Source: Microglena sp. YARC
Taxonomy: Eukaryota; Chlorophyta; Chlorophyceae; Chlamydomonadales; Chlamydomonadaceae
Reading direction: 5' to 3'
Assembly: GCA_022414725.1 (NCBI GenBank)
Contig: CM039462.1
Coordinates: forward strand, 44,950,945-45,014,944
Length of the DNA stretch: 64,000 nt
Below the pieces are notes generated by a model that was not told the DNA's origin, did no database searches, and saw only the letters and a list, made by a program, of their open reading frames with translations. The position numbers and the translations under genes are program-made. Positions 45,131 through 54,461 of this stretch are shown piece by piece (the first letter of the stretch is position 1; the number at the start of each line of letters is the position of its first letter).

Positions 45131-45900
45131 TTCGTAGCTACCGTCCTTTATTCTCTACACGCTCATTCACACGGTGGCTACACTGAAGAATCTTTGTCGG
45201 TAAAGCGAACCATTCTGTAATCGAAGACGGTAGGTCCCCCTTCAAAATAATGTTCCCTGAACTTGACGTTATGGAAATCGGTGTTGCGCATGTTGATCCA
45301 AAATTTGATACGTGAACTGGATCCGCCCTTGCGGTTGTAGGAAGGTACGAATAGGCATGTAATTGAGCGTATTTCGTACTTGTCGTGAAGAAACGGTTGT
45401 GAAGCTCTGCCATCGAGATCCAGCCGTTAATCATCAACACTTTCTACTTTGTGGTCAACCTGGGCTTTGTTTATGGCATCAACCCGTCCTGTTCGTTGCA
45501 AACAACGAAATCAGGTTATATTAAGTACACTACAATATCTCTGCAACAATCTGTAACGCATCTTTCAACTTTCTTGTTCATCTTACAAGGACGAAGTTCC
45601 CATACAGTTGTTTCATATTTTTTTTGGAGATCACCGTGAGGGAAAAATGTTGTGAGGGACGAACGAGTCGATGCACCTGAAACGGTTGTTGCGACTCGAT
45701 TTGGACGGCGTTGATAGACAATATCAAATCGTTATCTCCATGCATAAACAGATGGAATGGGACGGACATCCCTCGATGAAGTGTCTCTGAATTGTTTCTG
45801 AGTAGTAGACGATGGAAGATTAACTGTGGTTGGTCGATCTCGTGCCGGAAGAGGCCTTCGACTTGTCATTGTGGTAACCAACTTATGTCATTTTTCGTGG
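45130..45900 (-). pseudogene. Interrupted unknown coding region
   Basis: Around 45175-45320 the minus strand reads GGSSSRIKFWINMRNTDFHN, then FREHYFEGGPTVFDYRMVRF, then a stop: good coding sequence. Upstream, pieces such as MSVPFHLFMHGDNDLILSIN are in other frames. A continuous gene cannot be drawn. It may belong with the LamG fragments downstream. Confidence 0.4.
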
Positions 45901-46179
45901 CGTTGACGCGTGGACACCTCGAAACCGTTCATCACGAGGTGGGCCTCATAGAAAATCGGATGCATCTCTCGATGTCAAACATCGGGTAACCAAAAACAAC
46001 CCTCTGGAATTTCGAAGGTGACACGTATACATCCTTACAGATGCGACCGCTTGATCCGGGAAATAAACACGTTCTAGAACTACCACGAAGACTTCACGTT
46101 GTTTCCGTTCACGCTCCTTGCTAATGGTGGTCAAATCCCTTGCAGACACCTGGTTCATTACAATGATATCCTGCAGCAT
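45900..46179 (-). pseudogene. Small conserved NCLDV-type protein, frameshifted
   Basis: Starts MLQDIIVMNQVSARDLTTIS, followed by KERERKQREVFVVVLERV, then after one or more indels FEIPEG, FGYPMFDIERCIRF and NGFEV in other frames. The pattern of a basic helical start followed by a GYP-DI-C-I box and a GF-V ending is one I associate with a short protein common to mimiviruses and phycodnaviruses. Errors here again look like single-base indels. Confidence 0.55.
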
Positions 46180-46336
46180 TCCGCTTTATTTTATGGAACA
46201 ATACATTGAAACACTTTTTTTTTATGATTAACGAATTAACGATGCACAGAACGCGTGGCTTCCATTGCTTGTAAAAAAATCGTGATTCATTTTAAACTAC
46301 TTGGAGCCGCAGTTTAGGCACAAGTTCCTCTATATC

Positions 46337-46660
46337 ATGTCTATAACATCAACTGTTGGCACCGCGCTCAAAAATTCAATCCTCGCTGGACTATCTGTCG
46401 TCATCATTCACTTTGTTTTTAAGAACATCGCGACTTCCCGTTCGTCAGAACAACAACGCATTCCGCAACACTACTACCCCGAACGCGACGACACCAATTA
46501 CAATAGAAGCTACATCACCAATTACAACAGCGACATTGGAGAAAGGTCAGATGAGGAGGAGGACGTGGACATGATAAATTACATATACGGTGACAACAAC
46601 AAAGAACAATTCATGGAATCGACCCCACCATCATCACATGAAACAACACCACAAAAATAA
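46337..46660 (+). CDS. Small single-pass membrane protein (107 aa)
   Basis: Starts MSITSTVGTALKNSILAGLS. One hydrophobic segment at about 14-30 (SILAGLSVVIIHFVFKN), then a polar tail rich in Asn, Tyr, Asp and Glu (DEEEDVDMINYIYG). Divergent from 45900-46179. The layout is that of small virion membrane proteins. Confidence 0.65.
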   Translation: MSITSTVGTALKNSILAGLSVVIIHFVFKNIATSRSSEQQRIPQHYYPERDDTNYNRSYITNYNSDIGERSDEEEDVDMINYIYGDNNKEQFMESTPPSSHETTPQK

Positions 46661-46720
46661 CCTTCCAAAACCCACGGTCTGCCACAACAAAAGCGGACTC
46701 AAAAAGCATCTTCTTCTCCA

Positions 46721-46969
46721 CTAGGGCATGTTAATGCGTTTGAAGGTTTTCTTCGACGATGGAATCTTGGCATCAGTGTCTTCCACCCCATGTAAAGAAC
46801 GCGACCGCATCACTAGACGCATTGTTCGCTCCTCTGAATTAAAATCAAATGAAGTCCTAAACAGTTGTTCAAGTACTTCATGGTTGTATCCACACGACAT
46901 GTAACCTCGACTTCCTCGCCATTCTCTTAGTTTGGGATGAGTGCCGCGATGTGACTTCTTCTGGCGCAT
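46721..46969 (-). CDS. Small basic hypothetical protein (82 aa)
   Basis: MRQKKSHRGTHPKLREWRGS start, a single short hydrophobic patch, and SSKKTFKRINMP end. Clean frame with ATG, convergent with the previous gene. No family. Confidence 0.45.
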   Translation of the reverse strand: MRQKKSHRGTHPKLREWRGSRGYMSCGYNHEVLEQLFRTSFDFNSEERTMRLVMRSRSLHGVEDTDAKIPSSKKTFKRINMP

Positions 46970-46979
46970 AAGTTAAACG

Positions 46980-47904
46980 TTTTTTGTCCATTACTAATAC
47001 TACTACACGTTACTACTATTTAGTAGCGGACCGTTTGTATATTAGTAGAGGTACCGGTTGTGAGAAGAATGCGGCTTTCAAGGGTGGCTATAGAAAACGA
47101 ACGCTTGGTCTTCTTGAACGGACCGGATTGCCAAGAATCACTCGCAAATGATAATATCCCGTTGGGTACCGATGATGTCCCCGCGGATGATCTTATCAAA
47201 GATGTAATGGCGATATCTCCCCATGTCGAAGTCTCTGACGATGCGTTCGCGGGCATTTCTCGCCCCGTGCACTGCACCATGAGGTCTCTGTCCCCCGTAG
47301 TACCTCATGATGGCATCGGCGAAGTCGACAGGCGCGCGAGGATTTCGGCCCCGCGCCCACGCCATCGCGAGCGGTGTCCCACGTAAATGGAGATCTTGGG
47401 CCTTGACCATGAAGCGCATGTCTCACTACCGAAGAAATGCAGGAAAACCACCACATGCATGGCACAACTTGAGGGATTTCCTATGGCCGCCTGCTCAAAG
47501 TTGCAGAGGTTACCGAATCCCTCCCCGTCGCACGTGTTGATTCCCTATGTCTGCGACGGTTGTACAGGGAAGTAGTCTTCCATGTCCGTTAACATTCTTG
47601 GCGCGGTGCCTGGCGAACGACCAATCGATCGCGGAAAAACCAAAACCTGGGGCGTCTTTTACTTTCCCCGCCTTGAGTAAAAAAGCTCTCGCTCAAAGAG
47701 TTTGGGTTATGTTCCCAAAGCACCCGGGTTCAGCGCAGAGTTTACGACTTACGAGTCGGGATTGGGTTGCAAATTTTGGGGGGAGGGCGGGCGGAACGGG
47801 ACCTCGGGCGAAAACGCCCTGGAGCATTATTTTTTTTGTTCCCAACCCTCCGCGGCTGGTTGCGGAAAATCTTTTCTTTCCCCTTTTTTTTTTTTCTTTT
47901 TTTA
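46980..47904 (-). pseudogene. Decayed or low-quality coding sequence at contig end
   Basis: The minus strand from about 47540 to 47040 holds coding-like pieces in changing frames (NFEQAAIGN..., VDFADAIMRYYGGQ, RERIVRDFDMGRYRHYIFDK). Their spacing loosely resembles ankyrin-like repeats but I cannot establish it. From about 47600 to 47904 the sequence turns into homopolymer-rich, non-coding text ending in long T runs before the gap. Confidence 0.35.
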
Positions 47905-48904
47905 NNNNNNNNNNNNNNNNNNNNNNNNNNNNNNNNNNNNNNNNNNNNNNNNNNNNNNNNNNNNNNNNNNNNNNNNNNNNNNNNNNNNNNNNNNNNNNNN
48001 NNNNNNNNNNNNNNNNNNNNNNNNNNNNNNNNNNNNNNNNNNNNNNNNNNNNNNNNNNNNNNNNNNNNNNNNNNNNNNNNNNNNNNNNNNNNNNNNNNNN
48101 NNNNNNNNNNNNNNNNNNNNNNNNNNNNNNNNNNNNNNNNNNNNNNNNNNNNNNNNNNNNNNNNNNNNNNNNNNNNNNNNNNNNNNNNNNNNNNNNNNNN
48201 NNNNNNNNNNNNNNNNNNNNNNNNNNNNNNNNNNNNNNNNNNNNNNNNNNNNNNNNNNNNNNNNNNNNNNNNNNNNNNNNNNNNNNNNNNNNNNNNNNNN
48301 NNNNNNNNNNNNNNNNNNNNNNNNNNNNNNNNNNNNNNNNNNNNNNNNNNNNNNNNNNNNNNNNNNNNNNNNNNNNNNNNNNNNNNNNNNNNNNNNNNNN
48401 NNNNNNNNNNNNNNNNNNNNNNNNNNNNNNNNNNNNNNNNNNNNNNNNNNNNNNNNNNNNNNNNNNNNNNNNNNNNNNNNNNNNNNNNNNNNNNNNNNNN
48501 NNNNNNNNNNNNNNNNNNNNNNNNNNNNNNNNNNNNNNNNNNNNNNNNNNNNNNNNNNNNNNNNNNNNNNNNNNNNNNNNNNNNNNNNNNNNNNNNNNNN
48601 NNNNNNNNNNNNNNNNNNNNNNNNNNNNNNNNNNNNNNNNNNNNNNNNNNNNNNNNNNNNNNNNNNNNNNNNNNNNNNNNNNNNNNNNNNNNNNNNNNNN
48701 NNNNNNNNNNNNNNNNNNNNNNNNNNNNNNNNNNNNNNNNNNNNNNNNNNNNNNNNNNNNNNNNNNNNNNNNNNNNNNNNNNNNNNNNNNNNNNNNNNNN
48801 NNNNNNNNNNNNNNNNNNNNNNNNNNNNNNNNNNNNNNNNNNNNNNNNNNNNNNNNNNNNNNNNNNNNNNNNNNNNNNNNNNNNNNNNNNNNNNNNNNNN
48901 NNNN
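47905..48904. other. Assembly gap, 1000 N
   Basis: Exactly 1000 N. Joins contig 2 to contig 3; true distance unknown. Frames that seem to cross it are artefacts. Confidence 0.99.
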
Positions 48905-49139
48905 CATGTTCTGAGATCATTGCAGTAAGCTAGCACAATACATCCAGTTCACGTAAAAACAGTCAAGTTTGTTTACATTTAATCAGTTAACAAAGGCACT
49001 CCACAGAAACAGCCCGAAATGGAGCTTAGCTGTAGCTGATCATATGTAAGCAACTTGGAACAGATCGATAGTCAGCATCACATCTACATCACACCACGAT
49101 GAAAAGCTGACAATAACCCTCTGCAACTCCTGTTACAAT
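48905..49139. other. Start of contig 3, no gene seen
   Basis: Non-repetitive AT-rich sequence with stops in all frames; no motif recognised. Confidence 0.5.
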
Positions 49140-50190
49140 TAGGAGTCTTAGAGCATGTCATTGTCCATGGTGAGCAACATTATTGTCCCTGGTAGAGCAC
49201 GTAAGTCAATGTGAGGCACGTCATTGTCCATGGGAAGCATTTCATTGTCCAGGGTGGAAGCACGTCATTGCCATGGTGAGTGAAGCGCACGTTATTGTCC
49301 ATGTGTATATGCATATCTCATTGTCCATGGTGTCAGCACTCATTTCCAGTGAGTGGATGCACTTCATTGTCAGGGTGGAGCACTCATTCCAGAGTGGAGT
49401 GAAGGCACTCATTGTCCCAGGTAGAAGCACGTCATTAGGCCACGTCATTTGTTCCAGGGGGTGGTTGGCACGTATTGTCCATGGTAGAGGCAATGTCATT
49501 GTCCATGGTGTGGGAGGTGAAAGGCACGTTATTGTAGAAGAACGAACAAACGACACGCAATCAACCCCGGGGTTAATGCATGCCATCAATTGTCCAGGGT
49601 GGATGCACGTCATGTCCATGGGTAGAGGCATGTCATTGTCCAGGGGTGAGGCACGTTATTGTCCCTGGGTAGAGGCACGGTCATGTCCAGGGGCTGTAGG
49701 CCCACGTCATTGTCCAGGGTCATTGTTAGGCACGTTATATTCCCTGGGTAGAGGCACGTCATTGTCCAGGGGTGAAGGCACGTTATTGTCAATGGGTAGA
49801 TGCATGCCATCATTGTCCAGGGGTGGATGCACGTCATTGTCCATGGGTAGAGGCATGTCATTGTCCAGGGGTGGAGGCACGTTATTGTCCCTGGGTAGAG
49901 GCACGTCATTGTCCAGGGTGGCCAGGCACGTCCATTGTCCAGGGTGGAGGGCACGTCATTGTCCCTGGGTAGAGCACGTCATTGTCCCTGGGTAGAGGCA
50001 CGTCATTGTCCAGGGGTGGAGGCACGTCATTGTCCATGGGTGGAGGTGAAGGCACGTCATTGTCCATGGGTGGAGGAATGCACGTTATTGTCCATGGTAG
50101 ATGCATATCGTCATTGTCCATGGGTGGAGGCACGTCATTGTCCATGGGTAGATGCATGCCATCATTGTTCCATGGGTGGAGGCATGCCAT
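49140..50190. repeat. 24-bp tandem array (about 40 units)
   Basis: Units of the form ggcacgtcattgtccatggg plus tgga, with cagg/catg/cctg variants. Many units have lost or gained one base, again the mark of raw reads, mostly in the left half. Both strands are open in places (CHCPGVEARHCPWVEA; NDVPPPMDNDVP) because of the repeat. No unique spacers, so not a CRISPR array. Confidence 0.9.
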
Positions 50191-50470
50191 TGGTGGTGTC
50201 CGGTGATGGTTGATCGTTGTTCATGCATGGGACCAATGTTCCAACAAGAGATTGGACAAGAGGTTGGACGTCGCAAGTTGGGCAACATTGTGCGTGTACA
50301 CATCATAGAATGCCGACTTGCATGTAGGGTCGTTATCATTTGTAGGATCGGTACAAGAAGCTATCAATTTTATTGCAAGGAGGGAGAGCAGTGACGCAAA
50401 AGATCGATCCGAACATGGTCCAAAAGTTTGATCTCATGTGGTAATCCTGAATTCCCCTCTTGTATCATTA
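50191..50470. other. Spacer, no gene supported
   Basis: Short frames only. No repeats or hairpins noticed. Confidence 0.4.
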
Positions 50471-50812
50471 TCAAAACAAATCAAAAATAGATGCCTCCTC
50501 CACGACGCTCGTTGTTCCAAGTAACCTCGGTGACCGTGTGAATGCACTCGATAGGGACGTCATCACGATCTTGTTAGCCATGTTCTTCAGCGATGTGCAG
50601 CACCAATCTGGAGACGTTTCCTCACAAGAGAGTGCCTTAGAAACCTCGAAGCACATAGTACCGCTTCCATCCGAGTTCGACGACTCGTTGATCCAACGAA
50701 ATGCGTAGGCGAGGAAGCGCACGAACGCACGAACAACTTCCACTAGGGAATGATCCCTTCGCAACATGCAATAGGACACCGAAAGAGTGCTGATCAGGAG
50801 AATGATATTCAT
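50471..50812 (-). CDS. Small secreted or membrane protein (about 113 aa)
   Basis: From ATG 50812: MNIILLISTLSVSYCMLRRD, a signal-peptide-like start, then a helix VEVVRAFVRFLAYAFRWI, and a cysteine-containing second half (GTMCFEV, LSCEETSPDWCCTSL). The opposite strand is also partly open but lacks an ATG. Function unknown. Confidence 0.45.
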   Translation of the reverse strand: MNIILLISTLSVSYCMLRRDHSLVEVVRAFVRFLAYAFRWINESSNSDGSGTMCFEVSKALSCEETSPDWCCTSLKNMANKIVMTSLSSAFTRSPRLLGTTSVVEEASIFDLF

Positions 50813-51074
50813 TCTCAAATATAATACATTTTGTTAATGTTCGAAGACCTTTACACTCGCATTTGATTCAATATACTGTAACATTAACATTATTGACCGG
50901 TCTGAGTGTAACATTGTCCTCGCCACCATCCTCATTAGCAGGACGCGACCGCATGACCCTCACGTCCCCTTCAATGAGACAGGCGGCACTCGACATTACC
51001 AACGAGTATCGAAAGCGCCACGTGGATACACCTCCTTACATGACGCAACCTTGGAAAAAAATGGTGCATCGCTG

Positions 51075-52442
51075 TTAATGCAACTATATACATTGTTCTT
51101 CTTCTCAAACAATTTCTGGACCGCATCAAGGGTCTTGGGTTGAGCAACGCCTTTGGTAGACGCTTCTGAAGGTACATACACCATAAATGTTTTTGTCTTA
51201 CGGGAGAGCAAGTTTTCGGAATCTTGTTCCGAAATCGATTTTATCATATCATGATATTTCGCCTTGATGATGACCTCCAAGAAAGTTTCCGCAATTATAG
51301 AGTTGAACCGGTAGGTTCCCTTCAAGACAGTTGTCTTATCAGGGCTCATGGCAGATTCTATACCAAGGTTGGTTCTGCAGTCCCTTGCGAAACCATTATT
51401 TTTGTTATCGTGGCCTCCAAGACTCTTGTAGAGACCGGTTTCTTAGAGGTGTTGGGTTGTAAGGTGAACCAGATGCCCTCCATACCTTTGCTTTTCAGAG
51501 TTATGTACACGCTGAGGTAAGCCAAAACCGACTTGAGCCAAAGAGCAAACTTAGATGCATCAGGAGCAGCACGGTAGAGGGGGGCTCAGTAGCAGCAAAG
51601 CTGCAGGAACATGAGGAGCATCAGCATCAGGAGCAGCGCGGGTAGAGGGCTCAGTAGCAGCAAAAGCTGCATGAACATGAGGAGCATCAGCATCAGGAGC
51701 AGCCGGGTAGATGGGGGCTCAGTAGCAGCAAAAGCTGCAGAACATGAGGAGCATCATAATCAGGAGCAGCACGGGTAGAGGGGGGCTCAGGAGCAGCAAA
51801 AGCTGCAGAACATGAGGAGCATCAGCATTCAACAACCAATCAATTTCATCAGCATTCAACAACCAATCCATTTCATCATCAAAAGATGCAGGAACATGAG
51901 CAGTAGAAGCAGCAGCAGGAACATGAGCAGGAGCATCAGCATCAGAGCAGCGCGGTAGAGGGGGGCTCAGTAGCAGCAAAAGCTGCAGGAACATGAGGAG
52001 CATCAGCATCAGGAGCAGCGCGGGTAGATGGGGCTCAGTAGCAGCAAAAGCTGCAGGAACATGAGGAGCATCATAATCAGGAGCAGCACGGGTAGAGGGG
52101 GCTCAGTTAGCAGCAAAAGCTGCAGGAACATGAGGAGCATCAGCATTCAACAACCAATCAATTTCATCAGCATTCAACAACCAATCCATTTCATCATCAA
52201 AAGATGCAGGAACATTGAGCAGTAGAAGCAGCAGCAGGAACATGAGCAGGAGCATCAGAGTTACCAGGGAGGACCTGGTTATCAGACACTTGCACCTCAT
52301 CATGGTCAAAAAGAAAGCTTTCCGCTTCTGAGGGTCCAAACCGGTCTGGGTTTCCATTACTGAAAAGCTTCCCAAACTTCCCAAACTGAGATGTAGGCTT
52401 CGAGGGGGGTCCCAAACTGGAATTGGTGTTAAAATAAGACAT
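51075..52442 (-). pseudogene. Repeat-rich protein with conserved C-terminal domain, interrupted
   Basis: Starts MSYFNTNSSLGPPSKPTSQF; then acidic text, then repeats around DDEMDWLLNADEIDWLLNAD and alanine-rich units. At about 51550 the frame resumes as ASKFALWLKSVLAYLSVYIT, SKKPVSTRVLEATITKIMVS, and after a shift MSPDKTTVLKGTYRFNSIIA to NVYSCIN. The C-terminal part reads like a domain shared among mimivirus-type viruses (WLK..AYL..YI..KS..., TGTYR). Several indels lie in the repeat zone and one near 51350. Confidence 0.5.
51545..52235. repeat. About 65-70 bp repeats inside the preceding gene
   Basis: Units of agcagcaaaagctgcaggaa followed by catgaggagcatcagcatca and ggagcagcgcgggtag. Two copies also include a longer block with cattcaacaaccaatcaatt. 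Small indels differ between units. Confidence 0.85.
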
Positions 52443-52489
52443 CGTTGTGGTGAACTTTAGTATCTTGTTGTGATTAACTCGATTTTTCA

Positions 52490-52600
52490 TTCAATTTTTT
52501 ACAAAACCCCAATGTGGTGTTTCTTGTTGCCCGGTACTTTCGAGAGTGTCCATTGAAGGACCAGCTAGGAAAGAGAGAGAGAGAGACGAGTGCCGCAGAC
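52490..52600 (-). pseudogene. WSF-GHSRKYR fragment
   Basis: The minus strand gives LVLQWTLSKVPG in one frame and WSFNGHSRKYRATRN in another, matching the interior of the 353-bp family-A element (WSFDGHSRKYRQKN). No transposon ends adjoin it here. Confidence 0.5.
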
Positions 52601-52739
52601 CCAGAGGATCAGAGGACCGCGTACGATACAGGTCACAAAATGATGATGTTCCGCTTTTGAAATAAGTGATAGAAATGTGGTATAAACCAATGGGTTTTGT
52701 TACATACCACCACATATAACCGAATTATACACGAGAGCA

Positions 52740-53877
52740 TGGCATTCAGAGGATAATCGTTCGCGATTTAATGAACATGCACGTCGGCGTCGGAATCAGA
52801 GTCGGGCTCGCGATGAGGCGATTCGGGTACAGGCAGTGGCGTTGGAGATTATAAGGGAGTTGCAGCGAAACGCGAAGATGGAGCAGGAGAGTGCACAGTG
52901 TAAGCAAGAGCCCGAGGAGAGGCTGACAGCGAGCAGAAGGAATTGAGTTCAGGGGCCAGGGCAGGAGCGTGCACAGTTGCAGCAGGAGCGTGCACTGTTG
53001 CAGCAGGAGGAACATGAACTGACGGCGGCAGCAGGAGGAACATGAACGGATGCCGGAAGCAAGAGGAACATGAACGGAGGCGTGCACTGTTGCAGCAGGA
53101 GGAACATGAACGGAGGCGTGCACTGTTACAGCAGGAGGAACATGAACGGAGGCGTGCACTGTTGCAGCAGGAGGAACATGAACTGAGGCGGCAGCAGGAG
53201 GAACATGAACGGAGGCGGCAGCAGGAGGAACATGAACGGATGCGGCAGCAGGAGGAACATGAACGGAGGCGTGCACTGTTGCAGCAGAGGAACATGAACT
53301 GAGCGGGCAGCAGGAGGAACATGAACGGATGCGGCAGCAGGAGGAACATGAACTGAGGCGGCAGCAGGAGGAACATGAACGGAGGCGGCAGCAGGAGGAA
53401 CATGAACGGATGCGGCAGCAAGAGGAACATGAACGGAAGCGTGCACTGTTGCAGCAGGAGGAACATGAACGGATGCGGCAGCAAGAGGAACATGAACGGA
53501 GGCGTGCACTGTTGCAGCAGGAGGAACATGAACGGAGGCGGCAGCAGGAGGAACATGAACGGATGCGGCAGCAGGAGGAACATGAACGGAGGCGGCATCA
53601 GGAGGAACATGAACGGAGGCGGCATCAGGAGGAACATGAACGGAGGCGTGCACATTTGCACCAGGAGCGTGCACTGTGTAAGAAGGAGCCCGAGGCGATG
53701 CTGACAGTGGAGCAGCGCAACGCGCAGTTGCAGCAGCGACAGGAGCAGCACAACGCACAGTTGCAGCAGGGACTGGAGCAGCACAATACTCAGGTGCGGG
53801 AGCAATGGCAGACGGCTTTCCAATCACCAAAACCGACGAGTACCTTTGTGCTCTTCTCCATCGGATCTACGAAGTAA
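52740..53877 (+). CDS. EEHERRRQQ coiled-coil repeat protein, start unclear
   Basis: A reading frame from about 52740 (HSEDNRSRFNEHARRRRNQS ... EIIRELQRNAKMEQ) with one stop and a few phase changes near 52945-53050 and 53290. It then runs cleanly 53329-53877: RQQEEHERRRQQEEHERMRQ repeats, then EPEAMLTVEQRNAQLQQRQE and a unique end STFVLFSIGSTK. The composition predicts a long alpha-helical coiled coil. No ATG begins the upstream frame. The antisense strand is also open as a consequence of the repeats. Confidence 0.55.
52980..53670. repeat. 27-39 bp repeats coding EEHERRRQQ units
   Basis: About twenty units of gcaggaggaacatgaacgga plus ggcggca, some extended by gcgtgcactgttgcagcagg. Units are multiples of three except at 53290, where one or two bases are missing. 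Confidence 0.9.
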
Positions 53878-53905
53878 AAAAAAATGTACACAACAACTAA
53901 TTAAC

Positions 53906-54304
53906 CTAGGCACGTTCTCCTCGGATTCGTCTAGCAAGCTTAATATCTTTGGGCATTATTCTCACTCTCTTAGCGAGGATAGCCGCAAAGTTGCATTCCT
54001 CAAAGAGGTCAACAAGGTAGGCCTCTGAGGCCTCCTGGAGGGCAAGGACCGCCGAAGACTGGAACCTAAGGTCGGTCTTGAAGTCCTGTGCGATCTCTCG
54101 CACAAGCCTCTGGAAAGGCAACTTTCTAATCAGAAGGTCCGTAGACTTCTGGTACTTGCGGATCTCGCGCAGGGCGACGGTGCCGGGGCGGTACCGGTGC
54201 GGTTTATTCGCGTTTGAATCATAATTCGACGCCTTTATGGGTAGCTGCTTTCTGGGAGCCTTGCTACACGTGGACTTACGAGCGATTTGCTTAATACGTG
54301 CCAT
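53906..54304 (-). CDS. Histone H3
   Basis: A 132-residue, intronless histone H3. The start [10 protein letters not shown] (canonical ARTKQTARKS) keeps K4 and K9. The core, [20 protein letters not shown] and [20 protein letters not shown], is nearly identical to eukaryotic H3, and the end RRIRGERA is canonical. Differences: the tail around K27 is rewritten and shortened ([14 protein letters not shown]), GG12-13 is CS, and the segment NLCAIHAKR is NFAAILAKR, so C110 and H113 are both lost. Giant viruses are known to carry histones; host capture is the other option. Lack of introns and the virus neighbours favour a viral gene. Confidence 0.93.
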   Translation of the reverse strand: MARIKQIARKSTCSKAPRKQLPIKASNYDSNANKPHRYRPGTVALREIRKYQKSTDLLIRKLPFQRLVREIAQDFKTDLRFQSSAVLALQEASEAYLVDLFEECNFAAILAKRVRIMPKDIKLARRIRGERA

Positions 54305-54461
54305 TTGTGAGAGATAGAGCTGTTGTGTGCACTTTAATGAGTTTGCCAAAAGCATTCAATTTTTTTTATAACAAGTTATTGCGCCAGGGTTCAGGGATCT
54401 TTCTTGCGTTTATCGTACACTGCTACAACAACAGCAAACACAATACAAACTTCGATATTTT

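Noticed and set aside
47547..48936. Long open frames across the second gap
   Set aside because: Same reason: N-filled placeholders joined to homopolymer-rich contig ends.
49140..50190. CRISPR-like array
   Set aside because: Units are contiguous 24-mers without unique spacers, and small units vary by indels; a minisatellite.
52849..53830. Antisense proteins of 234-324 residues (SVHVPPA-type and FMFLL-type)
   Set aside because: They are mirror images of the EEHERRR repeats; repeat units in multiples of three keep antisense frames open. The sense frame has a unique, protein-like C-terminus.
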